Shown one piece after another: positions 20,070 through 29,201 of a stretch of 64,000 bases of DNA; position 1 is the first letter of the stretch; each line of letters opens with the position of its first letter. Both the position numbers and the translations under genes were made by a program. Origin of the DNA: Brucella pseudogrignonensis (GTDB lineage: Bacteria > Pseudomonadota > Alphaproteobacteria > Rhizobiales > Rhizobiaceae). The notes under the pieces are model-generated. The model saw nothing but the letters and a program-made list of their open reading frames with translations, did not search any database and had not been told where the DNA came from. The stretch is from NCBI RefSeq assembly GCF_032190615.1, contig NZ_JAVLAT010000003.1, forward strand, positions 434,001-498,000, read 5' to 3'.

Positions 20070-21608
20070 ATGTATTCCTACGAAGACCGGATGCGAGCCG
20101 TTACGCTTTATATCAAGCTGGGCAAACGCCCGAAAGCGACTATTCGCCAGTTGGGCTATCCAAGCAAGAATGCTTTGAACGGCTGGTACCTGGAATATGA
20201 GCACCATCTTGATCTGCGTTTAGGATTTGCGCCCCGAGCCCCTAAGTTCACACAGGCGCAAAAGGAAGTGGCTGTTGAGCACTACCGCACGCATGGTCGT
20301 TGTGTTTCTGCAACGATGCGCGCCTTAGGCTATCCCGGTCGTGCAACGTTGACAGCATGGGTTCGTGAGGCGTTTCCCGAAACTAGTAAAGCTGTCACTG
20401 GAAGAACTGGACGTCCACGATACCCTGACGCATTGAAGAAGGCTGGCGTCGTCGGACTTTATAATCGGCAAGAAAGCGCGCAGGCCCTGGCCGAAAAGCT
20501 CGGCGTATGCAGACCGACACTGTATAACTGGAAAAACCAGTTACTTGGTCCGGAGGCTCCCGCAATCATGAAACGCAAGAACAACTCACCGCCAGTGCCA
20601 GAGCGAAAAGAATTAGAGCGCCAGCTCGAAACACTGCAGCACGATATTCAGAAACTGCAGCTTGAGCACGACCTTTTGAAGAAAGCGACCGAACTCATAA
20701 AAAAAGACCTGGGCGTCGATCTGCAACTCCTGAGTAATCGGGAGAAAACGCTGTTGGTTGACGCCCTAAAAGATCTTTATCAACTCTCCGATCTGCTTGC
20801 TCAGTTGCGACTGGCGCGCAGTTCATATTTTTATCATCGAGCCCGTATGAGGGTGACCGACAAGTACCTCACTATACGTCAGAACATCACCGAAATCTTC
20901 GAAGCCAACCGTCGATGCTATGGCTACCGCAGGCTACAGGCGTCATTGGCCAAACAATGCGTTACAATCTCAGAGAAGGTTGTGCAGCGCTTGATGAAGC
21001 AGGAGAACCTGATCGTTGCCACGCCAAAGCGGCGGCGATATCGCTCTTATCTCGGAGAAATCAGTCCGGCGCCTGAGAACCTTATTAATCGCGACTTCCA
21101 GGCCTCAGCCTCAAACGAGAAATGGCTGACCGATATCACGGAGTTCCATATCCCGGCTGGCAAAGTGTATCTCTCACCCATCATCGACTGTTTCGATGGT
21201 TTGGTTATCAGCTGGTCTATCGGAACGAGACCAGATGCGGAATTGGTCAATATGATGCTTGATGCCGCCATAGAAACTGTCACAGGTAGAGATGAACGAC
21301 CAATAGTACATTCTGATCGGGGTGCACATTATCGCTGGCCGGGTTGGCTATCGCGGATCAGGGATGCGAAGCTGGTGCGTTCAATGTCCCGCAAGGCTTG
21401 CTCCCCAGATAACGCTGCATGCGAAGGTTTCTTTGGCAGGCTAAAAACGGAGTTCTTTTATCCCAGCGATTGGAGGAACACCACACTCGAGCATTTTATC
21501 AATGAAGTTGATGGCTACATTCGGTGGTACAACGAGAAACGGATCAAGATATCGCTTGGCGCACGAAGCCCAATCGAATATCGAAACTGTCTTGGCATTG
21601 TGACGTAA
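20070..21608 (+). CDS. IS3-family transposase, fused OrfA-OrfB
   Basis: 512-residue transposase in one frame. The N-terminal part has repeated helix-turn-helix units (residues 1-150) and a coiled coil near 185-225; the C-terminal half is the rve/DDE integrase domain with D in WLTDITEF, D in IVHSDRGAHY and E in ACEGFFGRLKTEFF. An A7G run at 20699-20706 lies in the classical A_AAA_AAG frame at the OrfA/OrfB boundary, although the gene is already fused. It differs from copy 2 (39836-41374) by only three residues that I can see: N/K37, K/E111 and S/P352 (positions approximate). Confidence 0.94.
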   Translation: MYSYEDRMRAVTLYIKLGKRPKATIRQLGYPSKNALNGWYLEYEHHLDLRLGFAPRAPKFTQAQKEVAVEHYRTHGRCVSATMRALGYPGRATLTAWVREAFPETSKAVTGRTGRPRYPDALKKAGVVGLYNRQESAQALAEKLGVCRPTLYNWKNQLLGPEAPAIMKRKNNSPPVPERKELERQLETLQHDIQKLQLEHDLLKKATELIKKDLGVDLQLLSNREKTLLVDALKDLYQLSDLLAQLRLARSSYFYHRARMRVTDKYLTIRQNITEIFEANRRCYGYRRLQASLAKQCVTISEKVVQRLMKQENLIVATPKRRRYRSYLGEISPAPENLINRDFQASASNEKWLTDITEFHIPAGKVYLSPIIDCFDGLVISWSIGTRPDAELVNMMLDAAIETVTGRDERPIVHSDRGAHYRWPGWLSRIRDAKLVRSMSRKACSPDNAACEGFFGRLKTEFFYPSDWRNTTLEHFINEVDGYIRWYNEKRIKISLGARSPIEYRNCLGIVT

Positions 21609-21654
21609 AAACAGTCCAAGTTTTTATCCGCACCCCCACCGGGTCATGTATGGA

Positions 21655-21908
21655 TACCCCCGGTAATGCAAGTTGGAATTTGGATAATTTAGACGTGTGA
21701 TCGGGTGCGGTCATGTATCAGGCCTGTTTTGCGGCATTCAAATAACCGCTGGCCGGTATGGAGCTTAGCGGTTCTGGTGCAAAATCACTTCTACGGTCTC
21801 TAAGCCCATTGACCCGGATGCGTATCCAGAACCGTTTGCCGATCATTGTCCTTACTATCCGTTGACCTCCTCACACGCCGTCGTTCCGCTCTAACTTGCC
21901 GATTTGAC
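21655..21908 (-). ncRNA. Candidate bridge/seek RNA region of the IS1111-type element A
   Basis: This non-coding stretch on the 3' side of the transposase shares blocks with the equivalent stretches of two other, divergent IS110-type elements in the window: gacgtgtgatcg, tgcggtc, caggcct and ccgctggccgg. IS1111-group elements are known to encode a guide RNA in this position that pairs with target and donor DNA. Strand and exact ends are inferred from that knowledge, not read directly. Confidence 0.55.
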
Positions 21909-22937
21909 TTACGAGACAGTCAGTAGCGGATCTCTATAATCTTCCTTCTTGGTCTGCATTGCCCAAAGGCTGCGGGCCATCTTGTTTGCCAAAGCTATGG
22001 CAACGACCATTCTAGGTTTACGTAAAAGCATCGCATGAAGCCACGTTCCAGGTACTGGCGTCTTTTTACTGGCCCAGCGTATTATCGACATGGCACCGAT
22101 TATGAGCAAACGCCGAATATCACGCTGCCCCATTTTCGATGTACGTCCCAATATCTGCTTTCCGCCACTCGAGTGTTGGCGCGGTACAAGTCCGAGCCAT
22201 GCAGCAAAATCCCTACTGCGCCTAAAGATAGACAGCGTAGGGGCGAATGCTTCAATGGCCATAGCCGTGATAGGCCCTAGACCGGGCATGGTCATCATAC
22301 GCGATGAAGCGTCAGACCGTGCGGCTTCTTTCTTTAGGACAGCTTCGAGAGATAAAATCCGCGTCGAAAATGTCTCAATCTGCTCAAGGTAAATGCGTGC
22401 CGTTTCCACTATCAGCCCATCTACCGTATCTTCTGCCTGGTCAATAAGTTGCCGGATGCTTGAAAGATTCCACAAGCCTTTTGGCGCGATAAGGCCGTGT
22501 TCAGCCAGATGTGCCCGTAAGGCATTTATCGTTTGGGTTCGTTGACGGACAAATAACTCGCGCGTCCGGAAAACCATTGCGCGTGCTTGCTGTTCAGGTG
22601 TCTTGGGTTCAACGAAGCGCATCGTTGGACGCGTTGCAGCCTCAGCGATAGCCTCCGCATCAGCAACGTCATTTTTCTGCCGCTTCACAAAGGGCTTTAC
22701 ATAGGCGGGTGGGACCAGCCGGATCTCATGGCCAAACTCACTGATCTCGCGTGCCCAGTAATGGGCCGTTGCACACGCTTCCATGGCGACGATGCAGGGT
22801 GGCAGCTTTGAAAAAAATGCTAAAAGTTGTCCGCGTGTTAGTTTCTTACGCAGAACAACGCTGCCGTCAACGCGTGCGCCATGAACCTGAAAAACCTGCT
22901 TTGCAAGATCCAGACCGATAATGCTAATCTCTCCCAT
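21909..22937 (-). CDS. IS110-family (IS1111 group) transposase, element A
   Basis: 342-residue DEDD recombinase. The N-terminal RuvC-like part begins IIGLDLAKQVFQVHG with its first acidic residue, followed by VAMEACATAHYWAREI and the KNDVADAEAI motif. The C-terminal Tnp_IS116/IS110 domain contains MMTMPGLGPITAMA and the conserved serine region FAAWLGLVPRQHSSGGK. It is of full family length and appears intact. It is similar in layout to the transposases at 54739-55767 and 57786-58814. Confidence 0.94.
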   Translation of the reverse strand: MGEISIIGLDLAKQVFQVHGARVDGSVVLRKKLTRGQLLAFFSKLPPCIVAMEACATAHYWAREISEFGHEIRLVPPAYVKPFVKRQKNDVADAEAIAEAATRPTMRFVEPKTPEQQARAMVFRTRELFVRQRTQTINALRAHLAEHGLIAPKGLWNLSSIRQLIDQAEDTVDGLIVETARIYLEQIETFSTRILSLEAVLKKEAARSDASSRMMTMPGLGPITAMAIEAFAPTLSIFRRSRDFAAWLGLVPRQHSSGGKQILGRTSKMGQRDIRRLLIIGAMSIIRWASKKTPVPGTWLHAMLLRKPRMVVAIALANKMARSLWAMQTKKEDYRDPLLTVS

Positions 22938-23038
22938 GGATATCTCCTCTCAAGTGACGTTACCCAACATCACCTTGGCACATTAAGATGCCGTTGGCAG
23001 GGGGTATCCACACCATCACTTCTCAGCGGCAATCAACA

Positions 23039-23212
23039 AACACTTCCTTGATTGCGTACATAGATACCCGGGGCCAATTCACGAATCAAACCTTCATTGA
23101 TTAGGCTGTAGGGAAAGTCAAAGTCATCAATATATTTAGCAAGAAGTAATTTGGCTACGCTTAGTTGGTATAGAATGGAACGAGCTCGCTTAGCAATTTC
23201 CGACTGTAACAA
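23039..23212 (-). pseudogene. Unidentified gene fragment cut by the IS3 element
   Basis: The minus strand carries an open frame of about 58 residues (SEIAKRARSILYQLSVAKLL, then IDDFDFPYSLINEGLIREL) that ends inside the IS3 terminus at 23033-23038. It has a stop just upstream and no ATG, so it is an internal or C-terminal piece of a lost gene. I do not recognise the family. Composition looks like real coding DNA. Confidence 0.4.
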
Positions 23213-23509
23213 CTAACCCAAAATACGTGGCGGTTTGTGCTGCCGATTAATGCCATTCCCTTACCTCGTCCTAAGCGCTAACGTCGCAAGACCCGCATAG
23301 TCCAATAGAGTATCACTACAGAAATGCAGCGATCATACTCCCATAGCTAGCCCTCCAGCAAGTTCTTACTTGGTTAATTAAGGGGGTATCTTTTGTGCGC
23401 TTCCCCAACCTTTTATAAAGCACTGCTGCTCGTATCCTGACTTAATAGAAGTACACGAAATATTTCTCTGATATTTTAAGTTATCGCCTGCAAATTCCTG
23501 ATGTTATTT
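23213..23509. other. Gap between IS debris and the third catabolic island
   Basis: About 300 AT-rich bases with no frame longer than a few dozen codons. I see no convincing hairpin with a T tract for the leftward genes that end at 23510. Confidence 0.4.
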
Positions 23510-24838
23510 CTAAGCGAAAACTAATACTTTAGTGCGAAATCGTCTCAATTCGAAATGGTCAATTGAGTAGGCAGCTTGGCGTAACTCGATCAGGTCTGCA
23601 ATAACATCTGCCATTCCGGGACCAATGCCAAATCCATGGCCACTCATTCCGGTTGCGATTGTTAAGCCGCCAATCGGCGCATGATCAACCACCGGTAAGG
23701 CATCAGGCATGGTATCGATCATACCGGCCCAGCTTCTTACAATACGTGGCTTGTTTGTTTGAGGGAAAGCCTTTGTGAACTGTTTTAGCACACGGTCGAG
23801 TTCTCTCTGGTTTGGTTTGGGATTGAGTATCCTGCACCGTTCGAATGGAGTCTCATCGTTCTGTGACCAGTGTCTTGCTGTTCGCCATGCGTCCGGATAA
23901 TTCTGCGGGGCAGCAAGTTTAAAACGTGTGCTCGTAAAGTCTTCACGCAATTGCGGTATATAGGCGCAAAAGTTTCTGAAGGCGTCTGGCCCTATGAAGA
24001 AGTCATGTGTGGACCATGGCGTTAATGTGTATCCACCATCAGCGCGTCGACGAAACGCTATCTGGTCATCTCCGGCAGCGCCATCATGCAGCGAGTTCAT
24101 AGGTGCTGTTTGCATTACGGAAGATAGAACAGAAAGCTGCGGGATACGTATGTCATGCCGTTTCAGGAACAGTGTGCTCCAGGCGCCAGCCGCGACAAGA
24201 ACGCGCTCGCATCTTACATAGCCTTTTTCGGTAACAACGCCCTGCACCTGATTGCTGGTGACATCCAATGTCCGCACCGCACAGTTTTCGCGGATAAGAA
24301 CGCCATCTTCTGCTGCAACCTCAGCAATTGTTGGAACAGTCAGGAATGGCTCTGCCATTGCATCTGACGGCGTAGTCATCCCCCCTAGCCAGGCCGTACT
24401 GTCCGGCACCATAGCTCTGACTTCACGTTGAGACAGCATACGCGTATCAATACCATAGGCACGCGCACCATCAAGCCATTGAGTGAATTCTTCAAGCTTT
24501 GTTTGATTGCGCGCCAGATAGGTGATGCCATTCTGACGAAAGCCGATTTTTTCGCGAATTTTCTCGTTAAGGCCTTTCCAGAGATGAATTGCGTTCATCA
24601 TGATCGGCAACTCTGCGTAATCACGTCCCTGCTGGCGAACCCAGCCCCAGTTGCGGCTCGATTGCTCGCCCGCGATCCTCCCTTTTTCACAAACAAGGAC
24701 TTTTAATCCTCGCTTTTGAAGTTCCCAGGCTGTCATGATGCCGATTATGCCACCACCAATGATAGTGACATCAACAGCCTCGGGGAGAGGGCCGTCGAAT
24801 TGCGCTGGATTATTCATACTGATTGGGAAATCGGACAT
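23510..24838 (-). CDS. FAD-dependent amino-acid/amine oxidoreductase (DAO fold), third island
   Basis: 442-residue flavoprotein with the FAD motif VTIIGGGIIGIMTAWELQKRG at about residues 24-44, then EQSSRNWGWVRQQGRD, a segment typical of glycine/sarcosine-oxidase-like bacterial DAO proteins. The C-terminal FAD region is SWAGMIDTMPDALPVV and GHGFGIGPGMADVIADL. It is the last gene of the leftward operon, eight bases after the DadA-like gene. The substrate is unknown; the neighbouring importer suggests a polar amino acid. Confidence 0.88.
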   Translation of the reverse strand: MSDFPISMNNPAQFDGPLPEAVDVTIIGGGIIGIMTAWELQKRGLKVLVCEKGRIAGEQSSRNWGWVRQQGRDYAELPIMMNAIHLWKGLNEKIREKIGFRQNGITYLARNQTKLEEFTQWLDGARAYGIDTRMLSQREVRAMVPDSTAWLGGMTTPSDAMAEPFLTVPTIAEVAAEDGVLIRENCAVRTLDVTSNQVQGVVTEKGYVRCERVLVAAGAWSTLFLKRHDIRIPQLSVLSSVMQTAPMNSLHDGAAGDDQIAFRRRADGGYTLTPWSTHDFFIGPDAFRNFCAYIPQLREDFTSTRFKLAAPQNYPDAWRTARHWSQNDETPFERCRILNPKPNQRELDRVLKQFTKAFPQTNKPRIVRSWAGMIDTMPDALPVVDHAPIGGLTIATGMSGHGFGIGPGMADVIADLIELRQAAYSIDHFELRRFRTKVLVFA

Positions 24839-24845
24839 TTAAGTA

Positions 24846-26123
24846 TCAAAATCTCTTGGGACTATAAGGAGCCAGATCGATAGCTGGCGTTTGTTCGCTG
24901 ATGAGCTCTTTGACGAGTTTGGCTGTTATTGCAGAAAGGGTGACCCCCAAATGCCCGTGGCCAAAGGCGTAAATGACATTCCGGCATTTGCTCGATCTGC
25001 CAATGACGGGCAGTGTGTCAGGGGTCGATGGACGGTGTCCCATCCATTCAGTGGCGGGTTTCCATGACTTGAGAGCCGGCACGACTTCAATTGCTTTTGG
25101 CAGCAGACTACGAATGCGTTTGTAATTCGGCTGCGCTCTAAGGCCTGCGAGTTCATCGCCGCTTACCAGCCGCAAACCGTCATGCATTGGTGATAGAACA
25201 AACCCCTTGCCGGGTAAGACCACCGGTCCGCGCAGCAATGTCTCCGACCCTGGACCAAAACTGATATGGTATCCACGTTCGCTTTCGAGTGAGACACGAT
25301 CACCGAGCTGTTTGGTCAGTGCGGTGGACCATGCACCCGATGCGATGACGATACGATCAAAGCGCTTGTTCAGGGTTTCTGAATTCAGCAGCACGCCGTG
25401 TTCCGACGGTCGAACCGAGGTAATAGTGTCACGAATGAACGCCGCGCCAAACTTCTGAGCCGTTTCCAGATAGATCTGAGCAAGCTTTTGCGGAAAACGG
25501 ACATTACCAGCATTTGGCTGATAGAGGCCTTTGTAACAGGATGCCGGATCAAGTGCAGGTTCAAGGTCCAGAAGTGCTGAGCGATCGAGAACTGTATGAA
25601 CGACATCATGACGGCTCATAAGCCGACGCTCCAGAGTCGAACCTTCGAAATCCTTGCTGTCACTATAGATTTTCAGCCAGCCTTCTTGCGTGAGCATGTC
25701 GCTTGCTGAGGCAATTGCAGCAAGTTCCCGATGTGCTATCAGCGATTCTGAAACAAGCGGATGCATTGCTGCAGCAATTCGATCGACAGCTTTCGTTTTA
25801 CCAGCTGTAATAAAACGTCTTATCCACGGCAATGCTGCGATTGCATGATGAAGCCGCAGGACTGCTGGTGAATTGCGGTTGAACATATAGCTGGGCAAAG
25901 ATCTGATAACCGCGGGTGTCGCTGTCGGTGTTATTGACCCTGTGACAATGGCTCCCGCATTACCGTAGGATGTTCCGGTGCCGGGCTCTTCATTGCCGAA
26001 TATGGTGACACTATAGCCAGCTTTGCTGAGTGCAAGAGCCGTGCTGCAGCCAACAATTCCAGCGCCAATGATGGCAACAGAAAGCCGCTCACCGCTTTTT
26101 TGACGATGCTCCATGATAATCAA
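24846..26123 (-). CDS. DadA-like D-amino-acid dehydrogenase/FAD oxidase
   Basis: Protein of up to 425 residues (ATG 26123, or MEHRQK at 26114). It has the FAD motif VAIIGAGIVGCSTALALSKAG, then GTSYGNAGAI, which is the DadA-type GTSxANAG block, and a C-terminal TPDTLPVIGRS and GHGHLGVTLSA region. DadA oxidises D-amino acids to 2-oxo acids at the membrane via quinones. It is encoded between the importer genes and a second FAD oxidase, giving two oxidases in one island; no Rid gene is present here. Confidence 0.88.
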   Translation of the reverse strand: MIIMEHRQKSGERLSVAIIGAGIVGCSTALALSKAGYSVTIFGNEEPGTGTSYGNAGAIVTGSITPTATPAVIRSLPSYMFNRNSPAVLRLHHAIAALPWIRRFITAGKTKAVDRIAAAMHPLVSESLIAHRELAAIASASDMLTQEGWLKIYSDSKDFEGSTLERRLMSRHDVVHTVLDRSALLDLEPALDPASCYKGLYQPNAGNVRFPQKLAQIYLETAQKFGAAFIRDTITSVRPSEHGVLLNSETLNKRFDRIVIASGAWSTALTKQLGDRVSLESERGYHISFGPGSETLLRGPVVLPGKGFVLSPMHDGLRLVSGDELAGLRAQPNYKRIRSLLPKAIEVVPALKSWKPATEWMGHRPSTPDTLPVIGRSSKCRNVIYAFGHGHLGVTLSAITAKLVKELISEQTPAIDLAPYSPKRF

Positions 26124-26155
26124 TCTATCTTAATTGCGTGACTAACCGGGTCGCG

Positions 26156-26887
26156 TCAGTGGTGGAGAACTTTACTCAGGAAGTCGCGTGTACGCTCATT
26201 CTGAGGGTTTCTGAAGAAGTTCTCTGGCTCACCGCTTTCAAGGATTGCCCCACGATCCATGAAGACAACACGATCAGCAACGCTTCTGGCGAAGCCCATT
26301 TCATGGGTGACCACCATCATCGTCATGCCTTCTTTGGCGAGATTAACCATAACATCGAGCACTTCATTGATCATCTCCGGATCCAGTGCCGAGGTGGGTT
26401 CATCAAACAACATAATTCTTGGCTGCATACAAAGAGAACGTGCAATAGCCACACGCTGCTGCTGACCACCAGACAGCTGGCTTGGGTAATTGTTCATACG
26501 ATCAGCGAGGCCGACTTTAGCTAGCAGTTCTTTGCCCCGCTTTTCCGCCTCAGCTTTTGATAATCCCCGCACATGAATAGGCGCAAGTGTTACATTCTCC
26601 AGCGCAGTCTTATGGGGGTAGAGATTGAATTGCTGGAAAACAAATCCGACTTCCATTCGCAATTCACGCAAGGCTGCATTCTTCGCGCTGAGATCAATGC
26701 CATCAACGATCAGTTTGCCTGACTGGAAGGCTTCCAATCCATTAACGCATCGGATCAGCGTGCTTTTACCAGAACCGGAAGGACCGCAAACGACGACGAC
26801 TTCGCCTTTGCTGACTGTCAGATCAATATTGTTAAGCACGTGAAGCGCGCTGCCGAACCATTTGTTCAGACCCTGAAATTCAATCAT
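26156..26887 (-). CDS. ABC transporter ATP-binding protein, polar amino acid type, third island
   Basis: 243-residue GlnQ/HisP-type ATPase: Walker [10 protein letters not shown] at 35-43, signature [15 protein letters not shown], Walker [15 protein letters not shown]. It serves the two permeases encoded immediately upstream. It lies 32 bases before the DadA-like gene, so uptake and oxidation are one transcription unit. Confidence 0.93.
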   Translation of the reverse strand: MIEFQGLNKWFGSALHVLNNIDLTVSKGEVVVVCGPSGSGKSTLIRCVNGLEAFQSGKLIVDGIDLSAKNAALRELRMEVGFVFQQFNLYPHKTALENVTLAPIHVRGLSKAEAEKRGKELLAKVGLADRMNNYPSQLSGGQQQRVAIARSLCMQPRIMLFDEPTSALDPEMINEVLDVMVNLAKEGMTMMVVTHEMGFARSVADRVVFMDRGAILESGEPENFFRNPQNERTRDFLSKVLHH

Positions 26888-26900
26888 TAGACCTGTCCAG

Positions 26901-27563
26901 TTACAAAATAGGAGACTGAGTGCCGCGCTCTATACGGCGCGAGAGATAAATCATCGGATAGCAGACGATGAAGTAGCCGATGCCAACGACGCCAAAGACG
27001 AGCAGTCCATTGGGGATGTTCTGAACGATCATCCATCCTGAGCGTGTAAGATCCATAATCCCGATGGCCGAAACCACGGAGGAATCTTTCACCAGCAGAA
27101 TGAACTGTCCCACCAGAGATGGTCTTACAATGCGTAATGCCTGTGGCATGACAATCAATCGAAGCTGTTGCGAATAGGTGAAGCCTGACGCGATCGCCGC
27201 TTCTGTCTGCCCGCGTGGAACAGCTTTAATGCCGGAGGCAATAATTTCGCCGATAAAGCAGGCTGACAGGTTGGAAAGCGCGATCACTCCAGCATTAAAG
27301 GCCGACAGCTCGATGCCGATTGATGGCAGAATGAAGAAACAGATGAAGACCTGTACCAGAAACGGCGTGCCGCGAAACAGATCAATATAGAGCCCTGTTA
27401 TGCCCGAAAGCCATCGATTGCCGCTCGCGCGAAGCACGCCAAAAATTAGGCCGACAATGACCCCAATGATCAGAGAGAGCAAAGATAGCGAAACGGTCAT
27501 TCCGAGGCCCTTCAAAAGAATGGGCCAGAAATTCCACAAGCGTTCGACTTGAAACCAAAACAT
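26901..27563 (-). CDS. Polar amino acid ABC permease, third island (proximal to ATPase)
   Basis: 220-residue permease with an N-terminal hydrophobic helix ([20 protein letters not shown]) and the docking loop [22 protein letters not shown]. It is separated by 12 bases from the second permease and by 13 from the ATPase. Confidence 0.92.
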   Translation of the reverse strand: MFWFQVERLWNFWPILLKGLGMTVSLSLLSLIIGVIVGLIFGVLRASGNRWLSGITGLYIDLFRGTPFLVQVFICFFILPSIGIELSAFNAGVIALSNLSACFIGEIIASGIKAVPRGQTEAAIASGFTYSQQLRLIVMPQALRIVRPSLVGQFILLVKDSSVVSAIGIMDLTRSGWMIVQNIPNGLLVFGVVGIGYFIVCYPMIYLSRRIERGTQSPIL

Positions 27564-27575
27564 ATGCGTCCCCTG

Positions 27576-28241
27576 TTATCTTTCCGGCATGCGGTTGAAG
27601 CGCGACCATGTTCCGGCAAGTGCTTTAAGGAGATAATAAATCAGCAGAAATCCGGCGGCGGTTGCAGCAAAACCCTCGACAGGCATGAAGCGATCAAGCG
27701 CGATTTGCTGACCGACACGGGTGAGCTCAACAACAGAAATCAGCGAGAGAAGCGAGGAGTCTTTCACCAGCACGATTGCCTGACCGATCATCGGTGAAAT
27801 CGTTGGCCGGACCGCCTGAGGAAGGACAACGAGTCTCATCCGTTGCAGATAGGTAAAGCCGGAGCTTAGAGCAGCTTCAAACTGTCCACGCGGTATAGAG
27901 AGAATGCCCGAGCGAATAATCTCAGCCACATATGCTCCCGAGTTCAGTGAAAGAGCTATAATGCCAATCACCATTTCGGGAAGGAGTATGCCAAGACGCG
28001 GCAGGCCAAAATACAGGAAGTAGAGCTGTGCAAGCAGAGGTGTCGCGCGGATAAGATCGATATAGGCAATGCTGATCCTGCGCAGCCAGCGCACAGGCTG
28101 AATGCTTAAAGCACAAGCGACGATGCCGATGATCAACGCGCCGGTAAACCCTGCGGCGGACAACATCAATGTATTCAGAAAACCCTGCCAGAGTTCAGGC
28201 AGATATTCCGATATGACTCTTATGTTCAGATTGCCAAACAT
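27576..28241 (-). CDS. Polar amino acid ABC permease, third island (proximal to binding protein)
   Basis: 221-residue permease, homologous to its neighbour, with docking loop EAALSSGFTYLQRMRLVVLPQA. The two should pair as a heterodimer. A hairpin in the 68-base gap on its 5' side separates it from the binding-protein gene. Confidence 0.92.
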   Translation of the reverse strand: MFGNLNIRVISEYLPELWQGFLNTLMLSAAGFTGALIIGIVACALSIQPVRWLRRISIAYIDLIRATPLLAQLYFLYFGLPRLGILLPEMVIGIIALSLNSGAYVAEIIRSGILSIPRGQFEAALSSGFTYLQRMRLVVLPQAVRPTISPMIGQAIVLVKDSSLLSLISVVELTRVGQQIALDRFMPVEGFAATAAGFLLIYYLLKALAGTWSRFNRMPER

Positions 28242-28274
28242 GGTTCACCGGTAACATTCGGATTTTGATCGAAA

Positions 28275-28298
28275 GTGCAGGATGAATGGGGCCTGCAC
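28275..28298 (-). promoter_or_regulatory. Intercistronic hairpin after the binding-protein gene, third island
   Basis: GTGCAGG pairs perfectly with CCTGCAC across a ten-base loop, 12 bases beyond the stop of the binding-protein gene. There is no T tract. Its position matches the hairpin at 3990-4011 in operon 1, so it probably sets the expression ratio between binding protein and downstream genes. Confidence 0.55.
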
Positions 28299-28309
28299 CT
28301 TCATTGATA

Positions 28310-29119
28310 TTAGTGATCAGCCTGCCACTTGTTCGAATTGACCCAGTAATCGAGGTTTTCTTTTAAGCGACCATCGAGCTTGATGTTGTCAAGGAACAGG
28401 TTTGTCCAGATCATCAGATCCTGCGAGTCGTATCTGACGGCATAGGCAAGAGGTTCTGAGCTGAGCATTTCAGAAAATACTTCAAACGTACCTTCTGGGT
28501 AGTTCTGAACCTGTGCAGCAACAGCTGTGTTATCATTCACGCCGCACTGGGCCTGACCGGATGCAACCGCATCAAGCACCACTGTTCCACCACCCTTGAA
28601 CGCCTTGACGGTGGCTTCAGGGAAAAACTTAGGCATGTTCTTTTCGGCAGTTGATCCGAGGATGACCGCAATAGTCGTTCCTGGCTTTTTGCAGTCTTCA
28701 ACGCTCTTGAAGTCACCACCAGCAGCAGTGAAAGCGACTGAACCGACGTGAATCCATGGCTGGGTAAAAGCTACCTTCGTTGCGCGGCTCATGGTGGCTG
28801 TCATATCGGCTGCCAGAATGTCAGCTTTGCCTGAAAGCAGCGCCGGAATAAGGCCATCCCAATCGAAATCAAGATATGTAACCTTGACGCCCATTTCCTT
28901 GGCCATAAGCTCGGTCAGGGCGATCGCGCTGCCTGCACGGGTGCCATTCTTGTCCATAAAGGAATAAGGAGGGCCCTGCGTTTGAACAGCGACGCGCAAC
29001 TCGCCGCGGGCAATAATATCGTCAAGCGTTCCCGCATAGGCAGGTGTGGTCTGCGCCGCAGCCCCCACCAGTGCAATAAACATAGCTGACGTCATAAGCG
29101 CATTGATTTTTTTCATCAT
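28310..29119 (-). CDS. Periplasmic amino-acid-binding protein (family 3), third island
   Basis: 269-residue family-3 binding protein (268 if the second ATG is used). A signal peptide spans about residues 1-29, ending near PAYAG. Mature motifs are GELRVAVQTQGPPYSFMD, DFDWDGLIPALLSGKADILA and VILGSTAEKNMP. It contains two cysteines (CKKPG and AQCGV) that could form a disulphide. Promoter-proximal in the transport set, downstream of the Lrp-type regulator gene. Confidence 0.9.
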   Translation of the reverse strand: MMKKINALMTSAMFIALVGAAAQTTPAYAGTLDDIIARGELRVAVQTQGPPYSFMDKNGTRAGSAIALTELMAKEMGVKVTYLDFDWDGLIPALLSGKADILAADMTATMSRATKVAFTQPWIHVGSVAFTAAGGDFKSVEDCKKPGTTIAVILGSTAEKNMPKFFPEATVKAFKGGGTVVLDAVASGQAQCGVNDNTAVAAQVQNYPEGTFEVFSEMLSSEPLAYAVRYDSQDLMIWTNLFLDNIKLDGRLKENLDYWVNSNKWQADH

Positions 29120-29201
29120 TTCTTGAGTTCTCCCTCATTTGAGCAACAGTAGTCCGTGTCCGCGCAAGGCGGCCAATTAGAATGGTCATTTTGTTGTTAG
29201 G

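Larger units (their letters stand above)
21650..23013 (-). mobile_element. IS1111-type IS110-family element inside the IS3 end
   Basis: Subterminal inverted repeats read tggataccccc at about 21653 and ggggtatcca at about 23001-23010. The transposase lies on the minus strand and about 250 bases of non-coding DNA lie on its 3' side. The element splits the right terminal repeat of IS3 copy 1: joining the flanks gives ccaccgggtca next to cttctcagcggc, which copy 2 shows uninterrupted. Exact ends are uncertain by a few bases because IS110 elements leave no clear duplication. Confidence 0.8.
20005..23038 (+). mobile_element. IS3-family element copy 1, split near its 3' end by an IS1111-type element
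   Basis: The transposase gene (20070-21608) is flanked by inverted sequences containing gcggac.aaaacttggact on the left and agtccaag.ttttatccgc on the right. Beyond these, TGTTGATTGCCGCTGAGAA is found at 20005 and, inverted, at 23020-23038, and again next to the 3' end of copy 2 (39778). I therefore take it as the outer part of a long terminal repeat of about 50 bases. The right repeat is interrupted by the IS1111-type element of about 21650-23013. No target duplication is visible. Confidence 0.7.
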
